DNA of 64,000 nucleotides from Pseudomonas sp. UBA2684. GTDB lineage: Bacteria; Pseudomonadota; Gammaproteobacteria; Pseudomonadales; Pseudomonadaceae. Below the pieces are notes generated by a model. That model was not told the DNA's origin. It saw nothing but the letters and a program-made list of their open reading frames with translations, and did not search any database. The stretch is from NCBI GenBank assembly GCA_002354655.1, contig DELY01000003.1, positions 1 to 64,000 on the forward strand. The letters are read 5' to 3'. A program made the position numbers and the translations under genes. Of the stretch, positions 26,216 to 35,030 are shown in pieces; positions within the stretch are counted from its first letter, which is position 1, and each line of letters begins with the position of its first letter.

Positions 26216-27523
26216 TTATTCGCTGCGGGTGACGTTGAGGCCCTTGAGCAGGTTGAGCGCCTGGCTCAGCTGATAATCGTCATCCTGTGGGCGGGCCGGT
26301 GCGCTGGTTTTGCCCAGGCTGGGCTTGTCCGCGCCGCCGTTGCCGTTGCCCAGGTGGCCCTGCAAGTCGGCTTCCTTGATATTTTCATCGTCCTGCTCGC
26401 GGGTGACCTTGGCGCGCGCCACTTCGATGTCGGGAATGATGCCCTGGGCCTGAATCGAGCGGCCGTTGGGGGTGAAGTACAGCGCGGTGGTGAGCTTCAG
26501 GGCGCGGTCGTTGTTCAGCGGTAGCACGGTTTGCACCGAGCCTTTGCCGAAGCTGTCGGTGCCCATCAGCACGCCGCGTTTGTGGTCCTGCAAGGCGCCG
26601 GCGACGATTTCCGAGGCCGAGGCGCTGCCGCCGTTGATCAGCACCACCAGCGGTACGCCTTCGCTGGCATCGGCCGGATCGGCGGAGAAGCGCAGCTCGG
26701 AGTTGGCGATGCGCCCTTCGGTGTAAACGATCAGGCCCTTCTTGAGGAAGTGATCGGTGACCTCGACGGCGGCTTGCAGCACGCCGCCAGGGTTGTTGCG
26801 CAGGTCCAATACCAGGCCGCTGAGTTTCTTGCCGTTGTCCTTGCGCAGCTTGACCAGGGCCTTGCCGACTTCTTCACCGCTGTTGACCTGGAACTGGGTG
26901 ATGCGCAGGTAGCCGTAGCCGTTTTCGAGCAGTTGGCTCTTCACGCTCTTGACCTTGATCACTGCGCGGGTCAGCTCCACGTCGAACGGCCGGCCGCCCT
27001 CGCGCACCAGGGTCAGGAGGATCTTGCTGCCGGCCTTGCCGCGCATCTTGTCCACCGCTTCCATCATCGACAGGCCCTTGGTCGGCTGGCCGTCGATCTT
27101 GACGATCAGGTCGCCGGGCTGGATGCCGGCTTTCGAGGCCGGCGTGTCGTCGATCGGCGAGACCACTTTGACGAAGCCATCTTCCATGCCGACTTCGATA
27201 CCCAGGCCGCCGAATTCGCCGCTGGTGCTTTCCTGTAGTTCGAGGAAGGCTTCCGGCTCAAGGTAGGCGGAATGTGGATCGAGGTTGCTGAGCATGCCCT
27301 TGATCGCATTCTCCAGCAGGGTCTTGTCGCTGACCGGCTCGACATAGGCGGCCTTGATGCGGTCCATCACCTCGGCGAAGGTGCGCAGGTCGTCCAGCGG
27401 CAGCGGTGCTTTGTCGTTTGTCGTGGCGGTCGCTGGCGGCGCTTCTTCGGCTTGCAGCAAAGGGGCGCCGCTGAGCAGGGCAATAGCCAGGGCCAGGGCG
27501 GTGAGGCGAGACAAATGCGGCAT
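26216..27523 (-). CDS. ctpA: Carboxyl-terminal processing protease CtpA (S41 family)
   Basis: A 435-residue exported serine protease. Residues 1-25 are a signal peptide (MPHLSRLTALALAIALLSGA). A PDZ domain (about 105-190, GLGIEVGMEDG to SKILLTLVREG) precedes the S41 core with the Ser/Lys dyad Ser302 (NGGSASASEI) and Lys327 (SFGKGSVQT). This numbering is the same as I recall for P. aeruginosa CtpA, which with its lipoprotein partner LbcA degrades peptidoglycan hydrolases. It follows envC closely on the same strand, a link to cell-wall turnover. A longer frame upstream is rejected since the signal peptide begins here. Confidence 0.95.
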   Translation of the reverse strand: MPHLSRLTALALAIALLSGAPLLQAEEAPPATATTNDKAPLPLDDLRTFAEVMDRIKAAYVEPVSDKTLLENAIKGMLSNLDPHSAYLEPEAFLELQESTSGEFGGLGIEVGMEDGFVKVVSPIDDTPASKAGIQPGDLIVKIDGQPTKGLSMMEAVDKMRGKAGSKILLTLVREGGRPFDVELTRAVIKVKSVKSQLLENGYGYLRITQFQVNSGEEVGKALVKLRKDNGKKLSGLVLDLRNNPGGVLQAAVEVTDHFLKKGLIVYTEGRIANSELRFSADPADASEGVPLVVLINGGSASASEIVAGALQDHKRGVLMGTDSFGKGSVQTVLPLNNDRALKLTTALYFTPNGRSIQAQGIIPDIEVARAKVTREQDDENIKEADLQGHLGNGNGGADKPSLGKTSAPARPQDDDYQLSQALNLLKGLNVTRSE

Positions 27524-27557
27524 AGCGGACTTACTCCTAAAAAAGTGAGCGCAGCGC

Positions 27558-28802
27558 TTATCCTTGCGCGCGGCACCATTGTGCGGGGTCGCTGGGGCGG
27601 CCCTGCTGGCGAATCGCGAAATACAGCGCGGGCGTGTCTTGCCCGCCACTGGTGCCGACGGTAGCGATCGGCTCGCCGGCCTTGACCACATCGCCAGCGT
27701 CTTTCAGCAGGCTCTGGTTATGCCCGTACAGGCTCAAATAGCCGTTGCCATGGTCGAGAATGACCAGAAGCCCGGCGCCGCGCAACCAGTCGGCGAACAC
27801 CACGCGGCCGCCATGCACGGCGCGCACCTGGCTGCCGGCCGAGGCGCCGATCAACACGCCGTCCCATTTAGTCCGAGCGTCGCCGCCGCGTGGGGTTCCG
27901 TAACGCGCCACCAGACGGCCATCCACCGGCCACGGCAATTTGCCCCGGGCCTTGGCAAACGGGCCGCCGTAGGTTGCGCCGGAACTGACCCGCGGGCCGC
28001 TGCTGACTGGGTTGGCCGGGGTGCTGAGTGGTTCTTCGCGGGCCGCCAGCAGCGCGCGCTGGCGCGCTTGTTCGGCTTCACGGGCCTGGCGGGCGAGGGT
28101 TTCTTCGATGGTTTTCAGTACGCGGGCCAGGGCGGCCTGTTCTTGCTGGCGGGCCTTGAGTTTCTGGTCGCGGGCGGAGAATTCCTTGTTCAGCTTGGCC
28201 AAGGCCAGCTGGCGCTCTTTACGCGCCTCGGCCAGTTGCTCGCGGCGGCTGTCCAGCGCGCTCTTCTGCTCCAGCAACTGCGCTTGCTGGTTGGCAATGT
28301 CCTGCTCGACGTTGGCCAGTTGGCGCAGGGTCTCGTTGAACGTGGCCAACTGCTCCATGCGCGCTTCGCTGAGGTAGTCGTAGTAGGTCAGGGTGCGCGA
28401 GAATTTTTCCGGGTTCTGCTGGTTCAGCAGCAGCTTGACGTACTCCTGGCGGCCGCTCTGGTAAGCGGCGCGGGCCTGGATGCCGATCAGGCGTTGCTGT
28501 TCAAGGCGTGCGCCCTCGAGTTTTTTTTTCTCAAGGTCGAGGCGCTGGATTTCCTCTTCGCTGTGCTTGAGCTCGTTCTGCAGGCCTTTGACCTGCTTTT
28601 CCAGCTGACCCATTTCGGTTTCGGTCTTGTGCAGGTCTTTCTGCACGCCGGATTTTTCCTGCTGCAGTTTTTCCAGGAGCTTTTTCAGCTCGATGACGTC
28701 GCTGCGCGCGGCCTCCAGTTGCTTCTGGGCGTCGGCCTTCTCGTCGGCAAAGGCCGGGGCGAGCAAGCAGGCGAGAAAAATAAGGGTGAGGGCGCGGAAC
28801 AT
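27558..28802 (-). CDS. envC: EnvC-type murein hydrolase activator (degenerate M23 domain)
   Basis: A 414-residue periplasmic protein with signal peptide MFRALTLIFLACLLAPAFA. Residues about 20-255 are a long coiled coil rich in Glu, Lys and Gln. The C-terminal LytM/M23 domain (about 290-414) lacks the first zinc-ligand motif: where active enzymes have HxxxD, this has KWDGVLIG, while YGHNQS is kept. Loss of zinc ligands is the mark of EnvC, which activates amidases at the division site instead of cutting itself. It lies 34 bp upstream of ctpA in one transcription unit. Confidence 0.88.
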   Translation of the reverse strand: MFRALTLIFLACLLAPAFADEKADAQKQLEAARSDVIELKKLLEKLQQEKSGVQKDLHKTETEMGQLEKQVKGLQNELKHSEEEIQRLDLEKKKLEGARLEQQRLIGIQARAAYQSGRQEYVKLLLNQQNPEKFSRTLTYYDYLSEARMEQLATFNETLRQLANVEQDIANQQAQLLEQKSALDSRREQLAEARKERQLALAKLNKEFSARDQKLKARQQEQAALARVLKTIEETLARQAREAEQARQRALLAAREEPLSTPANPVSSGPRVSSGATYGGPFAKARGKLPWPVDGRLVARYGTPRGGDARTKWDGVLIGASAGSQVRAVHGGRVVFADWLRGAGLLVILDHGNGYLSLYGHNQSLLKDAGDVVKAGEPIATVGTSGGQDTPALYFAIRQQGRPSDPAQWCRAQG

Positions 28803-29009
28803 GGGGCAGGCGGCACCTGGGCGGGGGACGTGCCTAGTATGCCTAAAAAAGCAGCGGCAAGCTGCAAGATGCGCAGGCGAGCTAACGGCGTTTTTTGCCA
28901 GCACCCAGCATCGCTTTTGCTGGGTTAGGCTGTGCCTCAGCGCTGCTTGCAGACCGGGCTTAGCCCGCCGCTATAGCTGAGCGGTGGGCTGAGGCCCAGC
29001 CTACGCTGC

Positions 29010-30545
29010 TCAGTTCAGGTCGACGATGCTGGTGCCAGTCATTTCCGCCGGTTTCGGCAGACCCATGAGGGCCAGCAGGGTTGGCGCCACATCGGCCAGT
29101 ACGCCGCCTTCGCGCAGGCTGAGGGCGCGCTTGCCGACGTAGATGAATGGCACCGGCTCGCAGGTGTGGGCGGTGTGCGCCTGGCCGGTGCACGCGTCTT
29201 CCATCTGCTCGACGTTGCCGTGGTCGGCGGTGATCAGCGCTTCGCCACCGACCTTATCCAGCGCCGCGACGATGCGCCCGACGCAGGCGTCCAGGCATTC
29301 CACGGCGGCCACGGCGGCGGCGAACACGCCGGTGTGGCCGACCATGTCGCCGTTGGCGTAGTTGACGATGATCACGTCGTAACGCTGCTGTTCGATGGCG
29401 TCGACGATGCGGTCGGTGACTTGCGGGGCGCTCATCTGCGGCTGCAAGTCGTAGGTGGCGACGTTCGGCGAGGGGATCAGGATGCGTTCTTCGCCGTCGA
29501 ACGGCTCTTCGCGCCCGCCGGAGAAGAAGAAGGTGACGTGGGCGTACTTCTCGGTTTCGGCGATGCGCAGCTGGGTCTTGCCATTGTTCGCCAGGTATTC
29601 GCCGAGCACGTTGTTCAGGGCGGCCGGCTTGAACGCGCTGGGTGCCGGGATGCTCGCGGCGTATTGGGTGAGCATGATGAAGCCGGCCAGTTGCGGTACG
29701 CGGGCGCGTTGGAACTCCTGGAAGCCCGGCTCGACGAAGCAGCGAGTCAGTTCCCGAGCCCGGTCGGCGCGGAAATTCATAAACACCACGGCGTCGCCGT
29801 CTTCGACCGTGACCGGCTCGCCGAGGGTGGTGGCTTTGACGAATTCGTCGCTCTCGCCGCGCTCGTAAGCGGCTTGCAGGCCGGCAGTGGCGCTGGCGGC
29901 GTTGAACTGCCCGACGCCGTCGACGATCAGTTGGTAGGCCTGTTCGACGCGATCCCAGCGGTTGTCACGGTCCATGGCGAAATAGCGGCCGATCAGGCTG
30001 GCGATGCGGCCCTTACCGAGTTTGGCGAAGGTGGCGTCGAGCAGCTCGATGGCGCTCTGTGCGCTTTTCGGCGGGGTGTCGCGGCCGTCGAGGAAGGCGT
30101 GCAGGTAGATTTTCTCGGCGCCGCGCTGGGCGGCCAGCTCGGCCATGGCCACCAGATGATCCTGGTGGCTGTGTACGCCACCGTCGGAGAGCAGGCCGAG
30201 GATATGCACGGCCTTGCCGGCGCTGACCGCGGTGTCCACGGCGCCGCAGATCACCGGGTTGTCGAAGAACTCGCCGTCGCGGATCGCTTTGGTCACGCGG
30301 GTGAAGTCCTGGTACACCACGCGGCCCGCGCCGAGGTTCATGTGGCCGACCTCGGAGTTGCCCATCTGCCCGTCCGGCAGGCCCACGTCCATGCCGCTGC
30401 CGGAAATCAGGCCGTGCGGCTGGGTGGCGCGCAAATGATCGTAGACCGGAGTGTTGGCGGCCATGATGGCATTGGACTCGGGGCTGTCACTGTGGCCGAA
30501 GCCATCGAGGATGATCAGTACCAGGGGTTTGGGCGTGGCGCTCAT
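29010..30545 (-). CDS. gpmI: 2,3-bisphosphoglycerate-independent phosphoglycerate mutase
   Basis: A 511-residue glycolytic enzyme of the alkaline phosphatase superfamily. ILDGFGHSD holds metal ligands, and the phosphorylated serine is Ser64 in [38 protein letters not shown] and the late metal site [10 protein letters not shown] are all conserved. It interconverts 3- and 2-phosphoglycerate. The gene is divergent from the rhodanese-like gene. Confidence 0.97.
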   Translation of the reverse strand: MSATPKPLVLIILDGFGHSDSPESNAIMAANTPVYDHLRATQPHGLISGSGMDVGLPDGQMGNSEVGHMNLGAGRVVYQDFTRVTKAIRDGEFFDNPVICGAVDTAVSAGKAVHILGLLSDGGVHSHQDHLVAMAELAAQRGAEKIYLHAFLDGRDTPPKSAQSAIELLDATFAKLGKGRIASLIGRYFAMDRDNRWDRVEQAYQLIVDGVGQFNAASATAGLQAAYERGESDEFVKATTLGEPVTVEDGDAVVFMNFRADRARELTRCFVEPGFQEFQRARVPQLAGFIMLTQYAASIPAPSAFKPAALNNVLGEYLANNGKTQLRIAETEKYAHVTFFFSGGREEPFDGEERILIPSPNVATYDLQPQMSAPQVTDRIVDAIEQQRYDVIIVNYANGDMVGHTGVFAAAVAAVECLDACVGRIVAALDKVGGEALITADHGNVEQMEDACTGQAHTAHTCEPVPFIYVGKRALSLREGGVLADVAPTLLALMGLPKPAEMTGTSIVDLN

Positions 30546-30691
30546 AAAGCTGGTTCGCTCTGGGTCGATGGGCGGGAAACAAGGTCGGGCATTTTACGGC
30601 CAAGTGTGGAAAACGTCACCGCCGGACGGGGTTTGGTCGACTTGTGGGGCTGTGTATACTGGCCGACATTTTACCGTCCCGGAACCGCGTA

Positions 30692-31105
30692 ATGCTTGCC
30701 AATCTGATTGAATTTGCCACGACCCATTATGTGCTGAGCGGATTGTTCGTCACCTTCCTTGCCCTGCTGATCTTCACCGAACTGCGCAAGGGCGGGCAGA
30801 GCCTGAGCAGCCGCGAGCTGACCGCGCTGATCAACAGCGAGCAAGGCGTAGTGCTGGACGTCCGTGGGCAAAAGGATTTCACCGCCGGGCATATCGCCGG
30901 CGCCCTGCACATTCCCTATGAAAAACTCACCGCGCGCATCGCCGAGCTGGAAAAACACAAGGCCAAGACGCTGATCGTGGTCGACGCCATGGGCCAGCAT
31001 GCCGGCGCCGCCAGCCGTGACCTGAAGAAAGCCGGTTACACCGCGGCCAAGCTGTCTGGCGGGATCGCCAGCTGGCGTGGCGACAACCTGCCGCTGGTGA
31101 AGTGA
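30692..31105 (+). CDS. Membrane-anchored rhodanese-like protein lacking the active-site cysteine
   Basis: A 137-residue protein with one N-terminal membrane helix (about 11-30) and a rhodanese fold: LDVRGQKDFTAGHIAGALHI and the final GGIASWRGDNLPL. Where catalytic rhodaneses have Cys in the loop after the central strand, this has VVDAMGQHAG (about 96-105), so sulfur transfer by the normal route is unlikely. The gene is 1 bp from grx and upstream of secB, an order I recall from other pseudomonads. It may act as a sulfide- or metal-sensing scaffold. Confidence 0.85.
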   Translation: MLANLIEFATTHYVLSGLFVTFLALLIFTELRKGGQSLSSRELTALINSEQGVVLDVRGQKDFTAGHIAGALHIPYEKLTARIAELEKHKAKTLIVVDAMGQHAGAASRDLKKAGYTAAKLSGGIASWRGDNLPLVK

Positions 31106-31106
31106 T

Positions 31107-31361
31107 ATGTCGGCAGTCGTCATTTATTCCAGCGATTGGTGCCCCTACTGCACCCGTGCCAAGCAATTGTTGGCGAACAAAGGGGTGTCCTTCGATGAAA
31201 TCAAGGTCGACGGCAAGCCCGAGCTGCGCGCCGAGATGACCCGCAAGGCGCGGCAAACCTCGGTGCCGCAAATCTGGATCGGCGCCACCCATGTGGGCGG
31301 CTGCGACGATCTGTATGCCCTGGAGCGCGCCGGCAAGCTCGACGCGCTGCTCAAGGCCTGA
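31107..31361 (+). CDS. grxC: Glutaredoxin 3
   Basis: An 84-residue thioredoxin-fold protein with the dithiol active site CPYC (Cys12 and Cys15, in SSDWCPYCTRAK), the cis-proline loop TSVPQIWIG and the glutathione-binding GGCDDLYAL. It reduces disulfides with glutathione in the cytosol. It follows the rhodanese-like gene by one base and precedes secB, so the three are likely one transcript. Confidence 0.95.
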   Translation: MSAVVIYSSDWCPYCTRAKQLLANKGVSFDEIKVDGKPELRAEMTRKARQTSVPQIWIGATHVGGCDDLYALERAGKLDALLKA

Positions 31362-31405
31362 TTCTCAAACCCTCTCGTTAGTACCCACGATAAGAAGGCT
31401 TTGCC

Positions 31406-31897
31406 ATGACTGAACAAGCTAGCAACGGCGCCGCTCAGGGCGAACAGAACCCGCAGTTTTCCCTGCAGCGCATCTACGTGCGCGACCTGTCTTTCGAAGC
31501 GCCGAAGAGCCCGGAAATCTTCCGCCAGGAATGGACGCCGAGCGTGGCGATGGACCTCAACACCCGGCAGAAGGCGTTGGATGGTGATTTCCACGAGGTG
31601 GTGCTGACCCTCTCGGTAACCGTGAAGAACGGCGAAGAAACCGCCTTCATCGCCGAAGTGCAGCAGGCCGGGATCTTCCTGATCAAGGGCCTGGACGCCG
31701 CGTCGATGAGCCACACCCTTGGCGCGTTCTGCCCGAACATCCTCTTCCCGTATGCCCGCGAGACCCTCGATAGCTTGGTGGTGCGCGGTTCCTTCCCTGC
31801 GTTGATGCTGGCTCCGGTGAACTTCGATGCCCTCTATGCGCAGGAATTGCAGCGCATCCAGCAGGCTCAGGCGGGTGAAGCGGCAACGGCTCACTAA
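31406..31897 (+). CDS. secB: Protein-export chaperone SecB
   Basis: A 163-residue tetrameric chaperone that delivers unfolded preproteins to Sec[20 protein letters not shown] at the start, [20 protein letters not shown] and [20 protein letters not shown] followed by [15 protein letters not shown] are family signatures. A clear AGAAGG lies upstream of the ATG. It is followed by a strong terminator. Confidence 0.97.
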   Translation: MTEQASNGAAQGEQNPQFSLQRIYVRDLSFEAPKSPEIFRQEWTPSVAMDLNTRQKALDGDFHEVVLTLSVTVKNGEETAFIAEVQQAGIFLIKGLDAASMSHTLGAFCPNILFPYARETLDSLVVRGSFPALMLAPVNFDALYAQELQRIQQAQAGEAATAH

Positions 31898-31919
31898 GCT
31901 AAGCGTTCGCGCTGCTGGA

Positions 31920-31947
31920 TAAAAAAACGCCCTACGGGGCGTTTTTT
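31920..31947 (+). terminator. Intrinsic terminator after secB
   Basis: AACGCCC/GGGGCGTT stem with a TAC loop, an A run before and six T residues after. Confidence 0.85.
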
Positions 31948-32002
31948 GTGGCTGTGTCTCAAGCATGTGTTGCCAGAGTGACAGCCTGAGCCAATCTCTC
32001 CG

Positions 32003-32087
32003 GTAGGCGGGGTCTTGGCCGCGAGCTTTGGTTTCACCTATCTGCGCGGAGTCTCGGATAAACCCTCGCGGGCAAGCCCGCTCCTAC
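32003..32087. repeat. REP-like pair between secB and trmL
   Basis: GTAGGCGGGG with TTGGCCGCGAG at the left is mirrored by CTCGCGGGCAAGCCCGCTCCTAC at the right. The right half recurs almost unchanged at 57707-57729. Confidence 0.65.
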
Positions 32088-32151
32088 AAAAGCGCCTACC
32101 TCGCGCAACAGGTTATGGGTACATAGTCTTTTGGCGGCACCCTTCTGCAGG

Positions 32152-32616
32152 CTACTGGGCGTCGGCAAAACCCTGCTGGCGCCAAGCTTCGTAGACCGCC
32201 ACGGCGACGGTGTTGGACAGGTTGAGGCTGCGGCAACCGTCGCGCATCGGCAGGCGCACGCACTGTTCGGCGGGCAGGCTGTCGCGGACTTCCTGCGGCA
32301 GGCCGCGGCTTTCCGGGCCGAACAGAAAGGCGTCGCCGGGCTGGTAGCTGACGTCGTGGAACGGCTGCGAACCTTTGGTGGTAAAGGCGAACACGCGTGG
32401 CTGGCCGAGGCTCTGCAGGCAACTGGCGAGATCGACATGACGCTGCAAGGTGGCGTATTCGTGGTAATCCAGCCCGGCACGGCGCAGACGTTTGTCGTCC
32501 AGCTCGAAACCCAGTGGCTCGATCAGGTGCAGGTGGCAGCCGCTGTTGGCGCAGAGCCTGATAATGTTGCCGGTATTCGGCGGAATTTCCGGTTGAAAAA
32601 GGATGACGTGAAACAT
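32152..32616 (-). CDS. trmL: tRNA (cytidine/uridine-34-2'-O-)-methyltransferase TrmL
   Basis: A 154-residue SPOUT methyltransferase, a normal length for TrmL. MFHVILFQPEIPPNTGNIIR at the start, LFGPESRGLP and the knot segment VRLPMRDGCRSLNLSNTVAV are the conserved motifs. It methylates the wobble ribose of tRNA-Leu isoacceptors. Its ATG shares two bases with the ATG of the divergent gene at 32615, so the two 5' ends are fused in the palindrome CATG. Confidence 0.95.
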   Translation of the reverse strand: MFHVILFQPEIPPNTGNIIRLCANSGCHLHLIEPLGFELDDKRLRRAGLDYHEYATLQRHVDLASCLQSLGQPRVFAFTTKGSQPFHDVSYQPGDAFLFGPESRGLPQEVRDSLPAEQCVRLPMRDGCRSLNLSNTVAVAVYEAWRQQGFADAQ

Positions 32617-33055
32617 GCGCGGCTCCAGGCCTGAAGACGGCCGACATTCTACCCCCGATATCGGTTCGCGGCCGCGTCCCTGGTTGCGGGTGATCGGCTC
32701 ACTGGCACTGTTCGGTTTCCTCATCGGCATGATGATCGGTCGCGTATTGCAGCCCGATCCGCTGTGGCTGAAACAAGTCGAGATCGTCGACCAGGGCTTG
32801 GTGCTGTGGTTCAACGTCGAGCCGGTGCCCCGCGAGGAACATGCCGAGGGCGCATTCATCTTGCGTTTGCAGAGCTTTGGCCGTGAGCAGGATGGTCAGT
32901 TGCGCGTGCAGGGCAAGGCCGCCAATTGGCGTTTGCAGCGTGCGCGAAAGGATTTGCTGTTGCGGGTGGTAGCAGCCCGTCCACTGCGCGGCGACTGGCG
33001 CGCTGAGGAAGTGGACGGTCGCTGGCGGCTGGTGATCAGCCTGGAGGAGCAATAA
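32615..33055 (+). CDS. Membrane-anchored hypothetical protein
   Basis: A 146-residue protein with an N-terminal cytosolic tail and one hydrophobic helix (about 24-42, LRVIGSLALFGFLIGMMIG). The rest looks like a periplasmic beta-rich domain (LVLWFNVEPVPREEHAEGAF to WRLVISLEEQ). No family is recognised; I recall a similar gene beside trmL in other pseudomonads. AAGGA lies 12 bp upstream of the ATG, within the opposite trmL coding end. Any promoter must lie inside trmL. Confidence 0.7.
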   Translation: MRGSRPEDGRHSTPDIGSRPRPWLRVIGSLALFGFLIGMMIGRVLQPDPLWLKQVEIVDQGLVLWFNVEPVPREEHAEGAFILRLQSFGREQDGQLRVQGKAANWRLQRARKDLLLRVVAARPLRGDWRAEEVDGRWRLVISLEEQ

Positions 33056-33593
33056 AAGAGGGGAATCCCCGGCCTGCCTGTACCAAGGTCCCCGAAACTG
33101 GGATTGCTTTAGTCTATGCAGAGGGTGTGCCAGTTTTATTACGGCAGGCTGAAATCGCGTGATTACTGCGTGCTACGGCCTTCAGGCCGTTACAGCGGCG
33201 CTGCACCGCCCGCGAAAATGTACCGGCAAAGTGCACGGCGCTGCTGTCAGGCGCCGATAAGGCGCATTTTATTGGGCTATGTCCCGCTTACGTGTTGTAG
33301 GAGAAGCCGCGCTTTTGTGGGAGCGGGTTTACCCGCGAAAAGCGTTGAAAGCTGAAGAGCTTGCGTGGGCAAAGCCGCTCGCGGTCTGCATCAACACATA
33401 ACGGGGACATCGCCATGAAGAAGGCTATGTCCCCGTTATGTGCTGAACCATGCAGCCGACTGCGCGATGCCTGGAGTGCGGTAATTCGTCGGGTGGGTTA
33501 CGGGGCGCACCTATTGCGCCATTGCTTTGCCAGCCGGCCTCAGCGCCACTAACCCACCCTACCGACTCTGCGTACAACATTGCCTGCGTTGCG
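33056..33593. other. Repeat-rich gene-free stretch before ntrC
   Basis: No gene is supported in these 538 bp. Besides the element at 33274-33442, a further inverted repeat (GGGTGGGTTACGG at 33494 and the related TAACCCACCCTACC near 33551) has the character of the REP class seen between hisA and hisF. Confidence 0.5.
33274..33442. mobile_element. Small non-coding element with ATGTCCC-type terminal repeats
   Basis: Three copies of a 20-odd bp end sequence are seen: GGCTATGTCCCGCTTACG from 33274 and GGCTATGTCCCCGTTATG from 33423 in direct orientation, and an inverted one at 33392-33414. The last two form perfect 16-bp arms (33395-33410 and 33427-33442). It contains REP-like palindromes (GTGGGAGCGGGTTTACCCGCG) but no convincing gene. 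It may be a MITE or the nested remains of a REP-associated insertion. Confidence 0.45.
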
Positions 33594-35030
33594 TCAGGCG
33601 TCGTCACCATCATCGTCATCGGCGCTATCGATCTTCATGCCGAGTTCCTTGATCTTGCGGGTCAGGGTGTTGCGACCCCAGCCGAGCAACACGGCGGCGT
33701 CGCGGCGGCGGCCGGCGGTGTGCTTGAGGGCGGTCTCGATCATGATCCGCTCGAACGCCGGCACCGCGCTGTCGAGCAGGTTCGACTGGCCGCGTGCCAG
33801 AGCCTGGTCGGCCCATTGGCGCAGGGCCTGTTCCCAGTTGCTTACCGGGGCGCTGTCTTGCGGCTGGTTGAGCAGTTCCGGCGGCAGGTCGTCGACATGC
33901 ACTTCGCGCCCCGACGCCATTACGGTGATCCAGCGGCAGGTGTTTTCCAGCTGGCGCACGTTGCCCGGCCACGGCAGGTGTTGCAGGTAGTCCTCGGTTT
34001 CGCTTTTTAGCAGCTTGGGCTCGACCGCCAGCTCGGTGGCGGCGCGGCTGAGGAAGTGTCGGGCCAGGGTCGGGATGTCTTCGCGGCGGTCGGACAGGCG
34101 CGGGATGTGGATGCGGATCACGTTGAGACGGTGGAACAGGTCTTCGCGGAACTTGCCGGCCTGCACCAGGCTTTCCAGGTTCTGGTGGGTCGCGGCGATG
34201 ATGCGCACGTCGACCTTCACCGGCGTATGCCCGCCGACCCGATAGAATTCGCCGTCAGCCAGCACGCGCAGCAGGCGGGTCTGGGTGTCGGCCGGCATAT
34301 CGCCGATTTCGTCGAGGAACAGGGTGCCGCCATCGGCCTGCTCGAAGCGTCCGCGGCGCTGGTTGGCGGCGCCGGTGAAGGCGCCTTTTTCGTGGCCGAA
34401 CAGCTCGGATTCCATCAGGTCTTTCGGAATCGCCGCCATGTTCAGCGCGATAAACGGCGAAGCCGCGCGTGGGCTGTGGCGGTGCAGGGCGTGGGCGACC
34501 AGTTCTTTACCGGTGCCGGATTCGCCGTTGATCAACACGGTGATGTTGGAGTGCGAGAGGCGGCCGATGGCGCGAAACACCTCTTGCATGGCCGGCGCTT
34601 CACCGATGATTTCCGGGGTGCGCGCCAGGACGACAGGGACATGCAGGCCCTGCTGCTCCTGGGCGTGCTGGTTGGCGCGTTTGACCAGCGAGACCGCTTC
34701 GTCGACATCGAACGGTTTGGGCAGGTATTCGAAGGCACCGCCCTGGTAGGACGCCACCGCGCTGTCCAGGTCCGAGTGTGCAGTCATGATGATCACTGGC
34801 AGGCGCGGGTGCAGTTCGCGAATCCGTGCCAGCAGCTCCAGGCCACTGGCCCCCGGCATGCGGATATCCGAGATGATCACATCCGGCTGTTGCCGGCTCA
34901 GGCGGCTGAGTACGCCGTCGGCGCTGTCGAAGCTTTGCGTGGTCATGCCTTCCTGTTGCAGGGCCTTTTCCAGCACCCAGCGGATGGAACGGTCGTCGTC
35001 GACAATCCACACGGTTTCACTGCGACTCAT
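33594..35030 (-). CDS. ntrC: Nitrogen regulation response regulator NtrC
   Basis: A 478-residue sigma-54 activator. The receiver domain holds the phosphorylation site Asp55 (VIISDIRMPG). The AAA+ domain has Walker A GESGTGKE, the sigma-54 contact loop GAFTGA and Walker B GGTLFLDEIGD. The C-terminal Fis-type helix-turn-helix is RRRDAAVLLGWGRNTLTRKI. Phosphorylated by NtrB under nitrogen limitation, it drives glnA and related promoters. The ATG at 35030 overlaps the ntrB stop by 4 bp. The C-terminal tail is acidic (SADDDDGDDA). Confidence 0.97.
   Translation of the reverse strand: MSRSETVWIVDDDRSIRWVLEKALQQEGMTTQSFDSADGVLSRLSRQQPDVIISDIRMPGASGLELLARIRELHPRLPVIIMTAHSDLDSAVASYQGGAFEYLPKPFDVDEAVSLVKRANQHAQEQQGLHVPVVLARTPEIIGEAPAMQEVFRAIGRLSHSNITVLINGESGTGKELVAHALHRHSPRAASPFIALNMAAIPKDLMESELFGHEKGAFTGAANQRRGRFEQADGGTLFLDEIGDMPADTQTRLLRVLADGEFYRVGGHTPVKVDVRIIAATHQNLESLVQAGKFREDLFHRLNVIRIHIPRLSDRREDIPTLARHFLSRAATELAVEPKLLKSETEDYLQHLPWPGNVRQLENTCRWITVMASGREVHVDDLPPELLNQPQDSAPVSNWEQALRQWADQALARGQSNLLDSAVPAFERIMIETALKHTAGRRRDAAVLLGWGRNTLTRKIKELGMKIDSADDDDGDDA

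Noticed and set aside
27558-28802. Active M23 endopeptidase
   Set aside because: The first zinc-ligand motif is replaced by KWDGV, so an EnvC-like activator is the better call.
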